Assembly (NCBI GenBank): GCA_017436865.1
Contig: JAFSCH010000054.1
Location: 1 to 64,000 of the forward strand
Origin: Lachnospiraceae bacterium
GTDB lineage: Bacteria > Bacillota > Clostridia > Lachnospirales > Lachnospiraceae
Reading direction: 5' to 3'
DNA: 64,000 bases
In this document: positions 1-8,609 of the stretch, piece by piece
How the letters are laid out: each line of letters starts with the position of its first letter
How positions within the stretch are numbered: the first letter of the stretch is position 1
The notes under the pieces: generated by a model
Told to the model about the DNA's origin: nothing
Seen by the model: the letters and a program-made list of their open reading frames with translations, nothing else
The model's database searches: none
Position numbers and translations under genes: made by a program

Positions 1-135
1 AGGGAACAATATAATTCCATGAAAGCAAATGCTGATAATATGAGGGAACAATATAATTCCATGAAAGCAAATGCTGATAATATGAGGGAACAATATAATT
101 CCATGAAAGCAAATGCTGATAATATGAAGGAGCAA
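1..135 (+). repeat. 42-bp in-frame tandem repeat
   Basis: Identical 42-bp units lie at 19-60 and 61-102. The end of another copy is at 1-18 and a diverging partial copy starts at 103. Because the unit is a multiple of three, copy number can change without breaking the frame. The array extends beyond the window on the left. Confidence 0.95.
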
Positions 136-243
136 GTTTCAAATCTAACTGCTCAAGTTGCTGAAAAAAGTATGGAAAATGCACGTTTAAAACAACTACT
201 CCTTGACTCAGGCATTGATCCTGAACAATTTTTATCAAACTAA
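1..243 (+). CDS. C-terminal part of a coiled-coil protein (truncated by window start)
   Basis: The reading frame is already open at base 1 and ends with TAA at 241-243, so only the C-terminus is visible. It contains a 14-residue unit, MKANADNMREQYNS, repeated in tandem (two heptads per unit, consistent with a coiled coil). A non-repeated tail follows, ending in a Leu-rich helix and the residues GIDPEQFLSN. I do not recognise the family. Coiled-coil tails like this occur on Rpn-type nucleases in this group, but that is a guess. A strong terminator follows at 395-427. Confidence 0.7.
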   Translation, partial: REQYNSMKANADNMREQYNSMKANADNMREQYNSMKANADNMKEQVSNLTAQVAEKSMENARLKQLLLDSGIDPEQFLSN

Positions 244-247
244 AACG

Positions 248-390
248 TAATTATTCAGTACCTTCATAATTACGTTGCGAAAATCCATATAAAATCGCTT
301 TCAGCGATGGGATTTTTGCTTACCGTATCATTTTCTTACGGTCTCAGCAGTAAATGCTTCGCCCTACCTGAATAGTTACAATAACACATG
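248..390. repeat. diverged palindromic element (possible relative of the 1141 element)
   Basis: This stretch has the same order of parts as the element at 1141-1273: a first hairpin (GTAATTAT with ATAATTAC), then GCGAAAATCC pairing with GGATTTTTGC, then the motif CAGTAAATGCT, then a GTTACAATAAC end. The sequence is strongly diverged, so family membership is tentative. The first hairpin directly follows the stop codon of the preceding gene. Confidence 0.35.
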
Positions 391-394
391 TTTT

Positions 395-427
395 ACCTGC
401 CTTGTCCTGCAAGGCAGGTGTTTTTTT
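395..427 (+). terminator. Rho-independent terminator
   Basis: A perfect ten-base-pair stem (ACCTGCCTTG with CAAGGCAGGT) and a short loop are followed by G and seven T. It ends rightward transcription from the truncated coiled-coil gene. The stop codon of the glf remnant on the other strand lies inside its T tract. Confidence 0.9.
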
Positions 428-503
428 ACAATACTTCTCTTGCCTTATTCAGCGCACTTTCTATAACCTTGTCCATATCATAATACTTGTATTCTCCTAA
501 TCT
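426..503 (-). pseudogene. remnant of the glf 3' end
   Basis: This 78-bp segment aligns without gaps to 2622-2699, the 3' end of the intact glf gene, with five mismatches. It encodes RLGEYKYYDMDKVIESALNK and continues to the same stop codon, with one amino-acid change (Asn for Lys). The two Rpn cassettes lie between this remnant and the intact gene. It may be the scar of an older glf allele or a duplication made when the cassettes arrived. Confidence 0.85.
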
Positions 504-516
504 CCCCCCTTAATAA

Positions 517-570
517 AAAATCCTAATATAAAGTATATGTTCTATCTTTCATACTTTATATTAGGATTTT
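517..570 (-). terminator. terminator hairpin at the 3' end of Rpn cassette 1
   Basis: The long stem AAAATCCTAATATAAAGTAT pairs perfectly with 551-570. On the minus strand it is followed by a T run, so it works as a Rho-independent terminator for the upstream rpn pseudogene. The stem sequence CATACTTTATATTAG recurs inverted at the 5' end of the cassette. Confidence 0.8.
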
Positions 571-576
571 ATCCTG

Positions 577-1439
577 CTAATTATTCGATTTCCAATACAA
601 CTGCACATTTGTTTGTGCTTCTTCTAATGATAAAGAATACTTATTGACCAGTCTGCTTATCAACTCTTCCTTTGTTTTTCCATCTTCCTGACCAATTTCA
701 ACTACAATACGGATTCCGTTCGCCTTCTCTTGTGATACACCGTCCTCTTTACCTTCTTTATATCTTTCTCGAAACTCAACCATCAATGACATATATTCCA
801 CCCTCCACTCTTCTTTGTTTCTAGCGGCTTCTACTTCATTTTCCAGTGTACTGATAAAAGAATTATCTTCTACTATCTCTCCATTCAGATATTGCAAAAA
901 AGCTCTAAAATCTTCAGACAGATTCTTTGTATTTCCTTTGGCATTCACGAAAACTTTATTTGTCCCATCTCCGAGTTCTAATTCTAATGCTTCTTTACAC
1001 CGATTACTAAAGGTATATACTGGTAGCCCCTTTCCGAAGTGGTCAAATGTACGCTTTTACCGTTCCACTTAATATCTATGGTACTTTCCTTAGATACGAA
1101 TGAGATTTCCTTAATCCTCTTGCCAAGGATAATCTCCAATGTTACTGTTCACTCCGTTCCAGTAACTTGCAAAAATCCATCCTAAATTTGCTTCGCAAAT
1201 GGATTTTTGCTTAACCAAACCACATTTTTTTACGCACTTAGCAGTAAATGCTAAGTGCTGTGTAAACAGTAACTCTCTAATTCCCTTTTGCAAACATCAG
1301 GGTTATTCTCCATAATCTTACAGAACATAAAGTTATCCGTAAAGGTTAACTCCTCATACTGTTTTATGCGTCTTTCCTTTGTTTTGTTGTCTTTTTCCTG
1401 TTTATTCATTTTACATATATGTCTCTCCAGACAAACCAT
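577..1439 (-). pseudogene. broken Rpn family PD-(D/E)XK nuclease gene (copy 1)
   Basis: This is a near-identical paralogue of the intact copy at 1612-2508, inactivated in two ways. A 133-bp palindromic element (1141-1273) is inserted after the codons for NPDVCKR near the N-terminus. About 181 bp corresponding to 2112-2292 of copy 2 are also missing, with TAC microhomology at the join near 1052, which shifts the frame and removes the catalytic core containing RLDVY and DIEMQ. The C-terminal 123 codons (577-948) remain open. Full function is lost, although an internal start could still make the C-terminal fragment. Confidence 0.85.
1141..1273. mobile_element. 133-bp MITE-like palindromic element inserted in rpn copy 1
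   Basis: It starts GTTACTGTTCAC and ends GTAAACAGTAAC, giving terminal inverted repeats. Inside are hairpins GTTACTG/CAGTAAC, GCAAAAATCCAT/ATGGATTTTTGC and GCACTTAGCA/TGCTAAGTGC. It is flanked by TCTCCAAT (1133-1140) and TCTCTAAT (1274-1281). Comparison with the uninterrupted copy 2 shows that TCTCCAAT was the original target, so this is an 8-bp target-site duplication with one later change. It has no coding capacity and would need a transposase in trans. Confidence 0.85.
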
Positions 1440-1551
1440 TCAAACAAATTATAGCATTAGAATATTTCGTTTACAACTGTGAAACTAATATAAAGTATGA
1501 AATTGTCAAGGTACTTCTAGCTCCCTCTCTAGAAAAAAGAAAACTCAATAA

Positions 1552-1603
1552 AAAATCCTAACATAAAGTATGTATTCTACATTTCATACTTTATATTAGG
1601 ATT
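1552..1603 (-). terminator. terminator hairpin at the 3' end of Rpn cassette 2
   Basis: AAAATCCTAACATAAAGTATG pairs with 1585-1603 with one mismatch, and a T-rich tract follows on the minus strand. It lies just downstream of the intact rpn gene and has the same design as the hairpin of cassette 1. Confidence 0.8.
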
Positions 1604-1611
1604 CTATCCTG

Positions 1612-2508
1612 CTAATTATTCGTTTTCCAATACAACTGCACATTTGTTTGTGCTTCTTCCAACGATAAAGAGTACTTATCGACCAATCTATTTACCAATT
1701 CTTCCTTGGACTTTCCATCTTCCTGCCCTGTTTCAATCAGAATACGAATTCCATTCTCCATTTCTCGTGAAACTCCAACTGATATGCCTTCTGCAAATCC
1801 GTCCTCTTTACCTTCTTTATATCTTTCTCGAAATTCAACCATCAATGACATATATTCCACCCTCCACTCTTCTTTGTTTCTTGCGGCTTCTACTTCATTT
1901 TCTAGTGTACTAACAAAAGAATTATCTTCTACTATCTCTCCATTCAGATATTGCAAAAAAGCTCTAAAATCTTCAGACAGATTCTTTGTATTTCCTTTGG
2001 CATTCACGAAAACTTTATTTGTCCCATCTCCGAGCTCTAATTCTAATGCTTCTTTACACCGATTACTAAAGGTATATACTGGTAGCCCCTTTCCGAAGTG
2101 GTCAAATGTACAGATAAAAATGACCATATTGTTCTTAAGTTCATCATAATCTGCTCCCTTTTCTATCTGATTCAAATCCAGCACACTCTGATAGTATCGT
2201 GTCCTCATGGGAAGATTATCATTATCCCTTGCCTGCATCTCTATATCATAAACCGTGTCCTTGCCATCATCCACATAAACATCTAGCCTTACGCTTTTGC
2301 CATTCCACTTAATGTCTATCGTACTTTCCTTGGATACGAATGAGATTTCCCTAATCCTCTTTCCAAGGATAATCTCCAATACCTTTTTGCAAACATCCGG
2401 ATTGCTCTCCATAATCTTACAGAACATAAAGTTATCCGTAAAGGTTAACTCCTCATACTGTTTTATGCGTCTTTCCTTTGTTTTGTCGGCTTTTTCTATT
2501 TTATTCAT
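1612..2508 (-). CDS. Rpn family PD-(D/E)XK nuclease / putative transposase
   Basis: The product is a 298-residue member of the recombination-promoting nuclease family (Rpn, transposase_31/PDDEXK type). The N-terminal motif FTDNFMFCKIM is typical. The nuclease core is visible as RLDVYVDD followed by YDIEMQ, giving the Asp and Glu-x-Gln metal-binding residues. The C-terminal third is charged and helical, with an EGKEDGFAEG stretch common in the family. Characterised relatives cut DNA; roles in recombination and phage defence have been proposed. The start MNKIEK is preferred because GGAGAG lies upstream, though the spacing is long (13 nt); an in-frame start ten codons earlier is possible. The gene lies between a broken paralogue and glf. 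Confidence 0.85.
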   Translation of the reverse strand: MNKIEKADKTKERRIKQYEELTFTDNFMFCKIMESNPDVCKKVLEIILGKRIREISFVSKESTIDIKWNGKSVRLDVYVDDGKDTVYDIEMQARDNDNLPMRTRYYQSVLDLNQIEKGADYDELKNNMVIFICTFDHFGKGLPVYTFSNRCKEALELELGDGTNKVFVNAKGNTKNLSEDFRAFLQYLNGEIVEDNSFVSTLENEVEAARNKEEWRVEYMSLMVEFRERYKEGKEDGFAEGISVGVSREMENGIRILIETGQEDGKSKEELVNRLVDKYSLSLEEAQTNVQLYWKTNN

Positions 2509-2621
2509 TTCATATACATGTCTCTCCAGACAAACCATTCAAACAAATTATAGCATTAGAATATTTCGTTTACAACTGTGAAACTAATATAAAGTATGAA
2601 ATTGTCAAGGTGCTGTTATTA

Positions 2622-3722
2622 TTACAATACTTCTCTTGCTTTCTTCAAAGCACTTTCTATAACCTTGTCCATGTCATAATACTTGTATTCTCCTAATCTA
2701 CCACCGAAAATAACGTTTTTCTCACCTGCTGCCAGCTTTGCATATTCAGCATACAACTTACTATTCTTCTCATCATTAATTGGATAATAAGGTTCTTCTC
2801 CCTTACTCCATTCACTAGGATACTCTCTTGATATAACCGTCTTAGGCTGCTTGCCAAATTCAAAATGCTTATGCTCTATGATTCTGGTATATGGTACTTC
2901 ACGCTCCGTATAATTAACCACAGCATTTCCCTGATAATTCTCACAATCAAGAGTCTCTGTCTCAAAGCGAACCATGCGATACTCCAATACACCAAGAGAA
3001 TAATCAAAATACTTATCAATCTGCCCTGTATATACTACCGTTTCTGCCATAGCATCAAAACCAGCCTTATCAGAAAAATAGTCTACTTCAAGACGTACTT
3101 CAATTCCTTCTAACAACTTTTCAACCATGGCTGTATATCCACCAATTGGAATTCCCTGATAACGGTCATTGAAATAATTGTTATCATAGGTAAAACGTAG
3201 TGGTAATCGCTTAATAATAAATGCTGGTAACTCCTTGCAATCACGTCCCCACTGCTTCTCTGTATAGCCTTTTACCAGCTTCTCATACACGTCTTTTCCA
3301 GCTAACGACAAAGCCTGTTCTTCCAGATTCTGCGGATTGGTAATATTCAATTCTGCTATCTGTTCAGCAATTTTCTCCCTTGCCTCTTGTGGTGTGCGAA
3401 TATTCCACATCTTACTAAAGGTATTCATATTGAAAGGAAGGTTATACAACTCATCCTTATATACTGCTACCGGTGAATTAATATACTGATTAAATTCCGC
3501 AAACTGATTCACATAGTCCCATATCTCTTTATTGCTCGTATGAAAAATATGGGCACCATATTCGTGAACCTGAATCCCCTCTACTTCCTTTGTATAAATA
3601 TTTCCTGCTATATGGTCTCTTTTATCAATTACAAGACAGGACTTTCCTGCTTTTTTTGCTTCGCGGGCAAAAACTGCTCCGTAGAGGCCTGCGCCGACGA
3701 TTAGGTAGTCATATTGTGCCAT
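2622..3722 (-). CDS. glf: UDP-galactopyranose mutase
   Basis: This flavoenzyme interconverts UDP-galactopyranose and UDP-galactofuranose and supplies galactofuranose for surface glycans in the cytoplasm. The N-terminal FAD site YLIVGAGLYGAVFAREA and the motif HEYGAHIFHTSNKEIW are typical, as is the C-terminal FGGRLGEYKYYDMD that contacts FAD. The length (366 aa) is normal. The start at MAQYDY is chosen because CAGAGGAGAA lies eight bases upstream; a GTG start twelve codons earlier lacks a binding site. It is the last gene of the minus-strand glycan operon. A 78-bp copy of its 3' end lies beyond the Rpn cassettes. Confidence 0.96.
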   Translation of the reverse strand: MAQYDYLIVGAGLYGAVFAREAKKAGKSCLVIDKRDHIAGNIYTKEVEGIQVHEYGAHIFHTSNKEIWDYVNQFAEFNQYINSPVAVYKDELYNLPFNMNTFSKMWNIRTPQEAREKIAEQIAELNITNPQNLEEQALSLAGKDVYEKLVKGYTEKQWGRDCKELPAFIIKRLPLRFTYDNNYFNDRYQGIPIGGYTAMVEKLLEGIEVRLEVDYFSDKAGFDAMAETVVYTGQIDKYFDYSLGVLEYRMVRFETETLDCENYQGNAVVNYTEREVPYTRIIEHKHFEFGKQPKTVISREYPSEWSKGEEPYYPINDEKNSKLYAEYAKLAAGEKNVIFGGRLGEYKYYDMDKVIESALKKAREVL

Positions 3723-3758
3723 ATTACGTTTTCTCCTCTGATATATTTCAATAAACAC

Positions 3759-5327
3759 TTATGGTAAGGGCGGATTTTGAGACATTTTCACACACACAAT
3801 TCCATCAATAATTTTAATTGAGTTTTTTGCTGGATATATAGACATATTCTCAAACTCCTCAGAATTTACAATATTAATATACTCTTCTTCTGAACACAGA
3901 TTTAATTTCATTCCAAGCAAATTAAAATAGAGATAAAACCAATCTGCTCTCGATCCATTATACGAATTCCAAAACGAATCCATATAAGCCCATGAACCAT
4001 ACGACATCTTATATATTTTAGCATCACGCTTATATAAGCTTTTATCTATAATACCTGCAAACATATATTTACTATCTCTTTCATAATCCTCTAAATCTTG
4101 TACATCTGAATATATATCTCGCAATACTGTTTCTGTCTGTCTTGTTGTAGTTTGGACTGCTAAATATGTTGCATTATCCGTCAAAATATATGACCATACT
4201 ATAAGAACAGAAACTATAATGCATATGTATTGTATAACATATTTATCATTTACCATTTCTGTCATTTTTAAAACAAAAGGAATTATCAAACACATCCCAC
4301 AGGATAATAAAATATTTATATCTCGTTCAGGGGCAATAATTTCAATACTACTAATTCCCACAGGAAATAGCAGTAAAATAATTACTCCAATTACTGTTCT
4401 TTTTCTGTACATTCTATTCAACATAATAAAGGAAACTCCACCCACAACAAGCAACAATACATAGAAATATGGTCTTTTCCAATATTCGTTTAGTATTATC
4501 TCGTTTCCAAACATCCAATCAAAAAACACATAATATGTGTGCAGTATTCTTTGTGGTAATGACTTTAAACTATTAATAACACTTATATTATTTGCTCCTG
4601 AATAATCGCTTAATCTTATATTATTAACTAATAAAACTATCTGTAATATTATCCAATATAGTCCTACCCCACTAATACCAAATGCTATAAATCTACAAAT
4701 TTTTTTCCAAAAATATTTAATTATACTCTCTTCATATAATTGAATAAACAAACAAATCAAACATAATCCTACCGTTACGCACAAATATGCCTGATATAAT
4801 CCAAGCATCATTGTCATACACACTACGCCCATTAGAAAATTTTTGCTACCCTCTTTATTTACAAAATATACGCTCAAAATTGCAAAAAGCATGGCATATG
4901 TATACGCATCAGCACAGTACCAATAAGAAAGTGTATACGAAAAACATGGCATAGAAATCATCATAATCAAGATAATTACAGAATATATTTTGCTTGAAAT
5001 CTTTAAAACTCTTAAAAGGAAAAGCCCTGCTATCCCCATTATTATTATACTTATTGTACATACTAAAAAAGGCGATACCAAAAATCCTCTTGAGCAGTCA
5101 ATTAGATACAACCCCCATCTTCCTAATTCAATTTCCCATTGTGATGATTCGTGTACAAACGAACCTCCTCCCCAACTTCCATCAGGATTAGTTAATTGTT
5201 GCGAATACAAAATATAATGAACTATATATCCAATTATACAACTTAAAATATATAACTTAATTTCTCTCTTACTTATTTTAGAGACTATATAATCATATGC
5301 TTTATCAGGTGGCATATTTCCCCTCAT
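3759..5327 (-). CDS. GtrII-like polytopic membrane glucosyltransferase
   Basis: The protein has about 522 residues with roughly ten hydrophobic segments. The N-terminal block LYILSCIIGYIVHYILY is followed by an extracytoplasmic loop with DGSWGGGSF and WGLYLID, as expected for the GtrII family. Such proteins move glucosyl residues from a lipid carrier onto exported polysaccharide at the outer face of the membrane. A soluble domain follows the last membrane span. Two ATG codons (5327 and 5315) are both possible starts; GAGGGG sits just ahead of the second. The gene is 36 bp upstream of glf in the same operon. Sugar and acceptor specificity cannot be read. Confidence 0.75.
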   Translation of the reverse strand: MRGNMPPDKAYDYIVSKISKREIKLYILSCIIGYIVHYILYSQQLTNPDGSWGGGSFVHESSQWEIELGRWGLYLIDCSRGFLVSPFLVCTISIIIMGIAGLFLLRVLKISSKIYSVIILIMMISMPCFSYTLSYWYCADAYTYAMLFAILSVYFVNKEGSKNFLMGVVCMTMMLGLYQAYLCVTVGLCLICLFIQLYEESIIKYFWKKICRFIAFGISGVGLYWIILQIVLLVNNIRLSDYSGANNISVINSLKSLPQRILHTYYVFFDWMFGNEIILNEYWKRPYFYVLLLVVGGVSFIMLNRMYRKRTVIGVIILLLFPVGISSIEIIAPERDINILLSCGMCLIIPFVLKMTEMVNDKYVIQYICIIVSVLIVWSYILTDNATYLAVQTTTRQTETVLRDIYSDVQDLEDYERDSKYMFAGIIDKSLYKRDAKIYKMSYGSWAYMDSFWNSYNGSRADWFYLYFNLLGMKLNLCSEEEYINIVNSEEFENMSIYPAKNSIKIIDGIVCVKMSQNPPLP

Positions 5328-5362
5328 ATATCACATCCCTTTCTTTCTGAACCTAAAAACTA

Positions 5363-7618
5363 TTACTCTCCTATTTTCTTGCTCAGCTCTCTAATTTTCT
5401 CTTCTAGCTCTTGTATTTTCCCATCAAGTAAACGAAAATCACTCATTTTACAATTGTCCTTAGGAGCTGTAATTGCCGTATATAACCAATCTAAAGAATC
5501 TTTTTTCTTCTTTTCTAAAATCTCTTCTACCCTTTGATAATCAACATCTCCAAATAAATAATCTTTTTCTTTAATTTCATCAAATGTATACACTAAGCGG
5601 TTCATTAGCCCTAGTTCAGTCAATAAAGAAATAAAACGTTTTTCCCCCCTTGCTGTATTAGCAATACTGATAAAAGGCTTTCTGAATATAATTGCAAAGC
5701 ATGTTCCATGAAAAGAATCTGTTATAATGAAATCACTATGATAATAATAATATAGCCAATCTTCTATATCCGCATTTGCCATTGTATTTTTCATATGTAA
5801 TTTCTTTTCATTTTCTTCTATATGATCTGCATTTATTAAGTTAATATATTCACATTGTAACTTCTGCTCTGCATAGAAAATAATTTCTCTTTTTTCTTCC
5901 GTAGGATCTAAGAAAAAATTAACAAAATAATTTTTATCTCTTTTCTCTTTGCTTTCATTTGCTACTTTTATATATTCATTGACATCACAAAGAAATACTG
6001 GATCTAAAACCTTCTGTGCAGTTATTCCAAATGTTTCTTTCGCAATATCAACTCCATAATCTTCTCTTACTGATATTGCATCAAAGCGTTTTAACCAATA
6101 TGCCATTTTTTCTGTAAGATTACCTACATCTTGAAATTTATTGCCAAATGAAGATGCATAGCTTATTTTCTTCCTATTATTGTTAACAAAATGTAAAAAA
6201 TATTCAGGGCCTGACCATTGCCATAGCACTGGATTAAAAAGCTGATCTGAACCAGAAATGAACACATCACAATGTTCATTTAATCCCTGCATATTATATC
6301 TTGAATGATTCTTACTTATATAATAGTGTTTTAATGCAAATCTATATGGTACAGTTTCTTTATTTGGATGATAGTTTGGATCTTCTGATGTTTGTGCTAT
6401 CATCAACACACTAAATCCTAATTTTCTTATAACCTGATGTAATGCATAATAAGTTAATGTTCCACCATAATTTAAGTTATACCACCATCCTACTATTCCA
6501 ACATCATACTTGGCATATAATGTCTTTTTAGTTGCTTGCATAAAACCGTCTTTATCGAGTATCTCAAAAAAACGTTCTCGTGCATAATGATTAGGTGTTG
6601 CATGTAACAAATTACCATTCTTTGTTTTAGCCAACTCTAAAACCTTATTTTTTTCCACTTCCTTATATTTTGCTTTAGAAACAACTCTTTTAAAGAATTT
6701 ATGCGCTTTATCTGAGTTGACTAAAACCAAACTCACCCCCTGCTTTTCTCCAATTTCAGGACATATATCTGATATTCCCCAAAAATCTCCTATCGTAAAA
6801 TCTCCTTGTCTATCTGAATTTGCATATTTACAAAGCCCACAACTTTTTCTTGTTGACATTCCACTCAAAAACGCTTTGTACCACATTCCTTTATAGCAAT
6901 CATTATAATAATGTGTTCCATCTTTAAATTTAATATATTCAACAGTTCCCCAAGGAACTATGCTCTTATCCCTAAAATCAACGTACTCTATTTCACGTTG
7001 TTGAGAATTTTCCTCCAAGTATTTATGATATGCTTTGATTGATGGAACACCGTGACAAATAATATCAACTGTCAATAACTTCTTATAATCCTTATTCAGA
7101 TATGTATATAACCCTACAACTTGACATGGTGTTCCTGAAAACAGTACCCATCTATCTTGCATTAACATTTGTTCCACTTTAATGTATACATCTCTAATTT
7201 CGCTCTGTATATATTTTGACTTTCTTAATTGTTGAAGTTCTTCTTCTGTTTCAATTATTGTATGATGTGCATATTGATAATCCTGTGTATAACGACAACC
7301 ACATACCGCTCCCCTCAATCCAAGTACATATTGAGCTAACAGCGTGAACATACCTCCCGAAGAACTTTCATTCCTAATCTCTTCATCTGCCCATACTGCA
7401 TAATATTTTTGCCTAGTTCTGCTTTGTATACTATTATTCTCTGCTGAACATACCTGCAGACATAATCCACATTCAATACATTTCTTTTTATCTACATATG
7501 GAAAAAGAAACCCTTCACTATCATATTTCATGCTAATAGCTCCTACGGGACACTTATTGAAACAAGCTCCACATCCTGTACATCTATCTTTTGCAATACA
7601 TTCTATTGTTTTTTCCAT
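5363..7618 (-). CDS. ferredoxin - FrhB - polysaccharide pyruvyl transferase fusion
   Basis: This 751-residue protein has three parts. Residues about 8-60 carry two 4Fe-4S clusters (CTGCGACFNKCP and CIECGLCLQVC). Residues about 75-350 match the F420 hydrogenase/dehydrogenase beta-subunit family (SSSGGMFTLLA, GTPCQVVGLYTYL, DIICHGVPS, CKYANSDRQGDFTIGDFWG). Residues about 385-690 match polysaccharide pyruvyl transferase (GWWYNLNYGGTLTYYAL, SGSDQLFNP, DSFHGTCFAIIFRKPF). The last domain would add pyruvate ketals to glycans; the FrhB part often accompanies it as a separate gene in exopolysaccharide loci. The C-terminus is a short coiled coil. What the redox part does in glycan modification is not known to me. 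Confidence 0.88.
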   Translation of the reverse strand: MEKTIECIAKDRCTGCGACFNKCPVGAISMKYDSEGFLFPYVDKKKCIECGLCLQVCSAENNSIQSRTRQKYYAVWADEEIRNESSSGGMFTLLAQYVLGLRGAVCGCRYTQDYQYAHHTIIETEEELQQLRKSKYIQSEIRDVYIKVEQMLMQDRWVLFSGTPCQVVGLYTYLNKDYKKLLTVDIICHGVPSIKAYHKYLEENSQQREIEYVDFRDKSIVPWGTVEYIKFKDGTHYYNDCYKGMWYKAFLSGMSTRKSCGLCKYANSDRQGDFTIGDFWGISDICPEIGEKQGVSLVLVNSDKAHKFFKRVVSKAKYKEVEKNKVLELAKTKNGNLLHATPNHYARERFFEILDKDGFMQATKKTLYAKYDVGIVGWWYNLNYGGTLTYYALHQVIRKLGFSVLMIAQTSEDPNYHPNKETVPYRFALKHYYISKNHSRYNMQGLNEHCDVFISGSDQLFNPVLWQWSGPEYFLHFVNNNRKKISYASSFGNKFQDVGNLTEKMAYWLKRFDAISVREDYGVDIAKETFGITAQKVLDPVFLCDVNEYIKVANESKEKRDKNYFVNFFLDPTEEKREIIFYAEQKLQCEYINLINADHIEENEKKLHMKNTMANADIEDWLYYYYHSDFIITDSFHGTCFAIIFRKPFISIANTARGEKRFISLLTELGLMNRLVYTFDEIKEKDYLFGDVDYQRVEEILEKKKKDSLDWLYTAITAPKDNCKMSDFRLLDGKIQELEEKIRELSKKIGE

Positions 7619-7640
7619 ATGCGCTCTTCCTTCCTATCTC

Positions 7641-8609
7641 TTATTCGACCAATTTTTTAAGTTTATAATGTGCGTTACTTACCGCATTTGATATTTTTTT
7701 GTTACTCATCTGCAGTCCATGTTTTGTCATTATTTTAAAAACCTTCTTTGCAATCTCTTTTTTCTTTTCTTGTCTTAAACACAGACTATCTAAGTCATTC
7801 ATAATAAAACATACGCACCAAGCGTATAATTCATCATTATATTGCGCTATAATACTATTCTTCTTCCATTCATCCATTATTTTCTCAATAATAGATAGAT
7901 GCATAGTCATTCGCCATTCTAACTCATGAATACTTTTATCCATTAACGATCCTGCTCTCTCACATCTGTAATTATAAAGTTGATCTGGAATATAAATAAC
8001 CTGCTCCACTTTGGGATATATTTCAAATAAAAATAAATTATCTTCTCCCAACCCCAGTTCTTCATCAAATCGTATATTATTTTTTTCTATGATAGAACGG
8101 CGATAACATTTATTCCAAATAAAAGGCTTTGAAGGCTTTTCATTAAATAACGCCTCTACACAATTTTCTGTATAGTGTCTTAAATTAACATGTAAATTAT
8201 TCCATAACCATGCATGCTTATTGGCTACATATTGTGGAAATACCCTTGTTCCGAACACAACGATGTCTGCTCCTGTTTGAAGAATTTCCATATAAAGTCT
8301 GTCACACGTATTTTTTTCTAAAATATCATCAGAATCAACAAAAAGAATAAATTCACCTTCTGCTTCATCTAGTCCCAAATTTCTCGCAGATGAGCTTCCA
8401 CCATTCACCTTATCGCATACCTTGATTCGATAATCCTTTTCTGCATACTGTTGAAGAATTTCTAATGAATCATCTGTAGAACCATCATTTACACAGATTA
8501 TTTCAATATCCTTTATTGTTTGGTTTATTAATGATTCCATGCATATTCCTAAATAGTCTCGGACATTATATACTGGAACAATAATTGAAAATTTAGGTTT
8601 CTTATCCAA
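7641..8609 (-). CDS. family 2 glycosyltransferase
   Basis: This 322-residue GT-A enzyme has the N-terminal FSIIVPVYNV, the nucleotide-binding VNDGSTD and the metal-binding FVDSDD. A C-terminal helical part (from about residue 200) likely sets acceptor choice. The TTG start is supported by AAGGGAGG eight bases upstream and places the start just inside the end of the preceding gene (8-bp overlap), so translation is probably coupled. Donor and acceptor cannot be assigned. It acts at the cytoplasmic face in repeat-unit assembly. Confidence 0.9.
   Translation of the reverse strand: MDKKPKFSIIVPVYNVRDYLGICMESLINQTIKDIEIICVNDGSTDDSLEILQQYAEKDYRIKVCDKVNGGSSSARNLGLDEAEGEFILFVDSDDILEKNTCDRLYMEILQTGADIVVFGTRVFPQYVANKHAWLWNNLHVNLRHYTENCVEALFNEKPSKPFIWNKCYRRSIIEKNNIRFDEELGLGEDNLFLFEIYPKVEQVIYIPDQLYNYRCERAGSLMDKSIHELEWRMTMHLSIIEKIMDEWKKNSIIAQYNDELYAWCVCFIMNDLDSLCLRQEKKKEIAKKVFKIMTKHGLQMSNKKISNAVSNAHYKLKKLVE

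Larger units (their letters stand above)
517..1511 (-). mobile_element. Rpn cassette 1
   Basis: The unit is bounded by TTTCATACTTTATATTAG at 547-564 and its inverse at 1485-1502. The 5' flank continues as AATTGTCAAGG, as in the other two cassettes. It contains the broken rpn gene, its terminator and the inserted palindromic element. The inverted ends are seen directly; mobility of the unit is inferred. Confidence 0.55.
1552..2610 (-). mobile_element. Rpn cassette 2
   Basis: A perfect 19-bp inverted repeat, ATTTCATACTTTATATTAG, lies at 1581-1599 and 2584-2602. It encloses one intact rpn gene and its terminator hairpin. The outer 5' flank (CCTTGACAA read on the minus strand) also matches cassettes 1 and 3. 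No transposase other than the Rpn protein is present. Confidence 0.6.

Noticed and set aside
1..135. CRISPR-like repeat array
   Set aside because: The repeats are contiguous without spacers and form an open reading frame of coiled-coil heptads.
1251..1439. Separate 62-aa gene
   Set aside because: It is the N-terminal piece of the interrupted rpn gene, by alignment with the intact copy.
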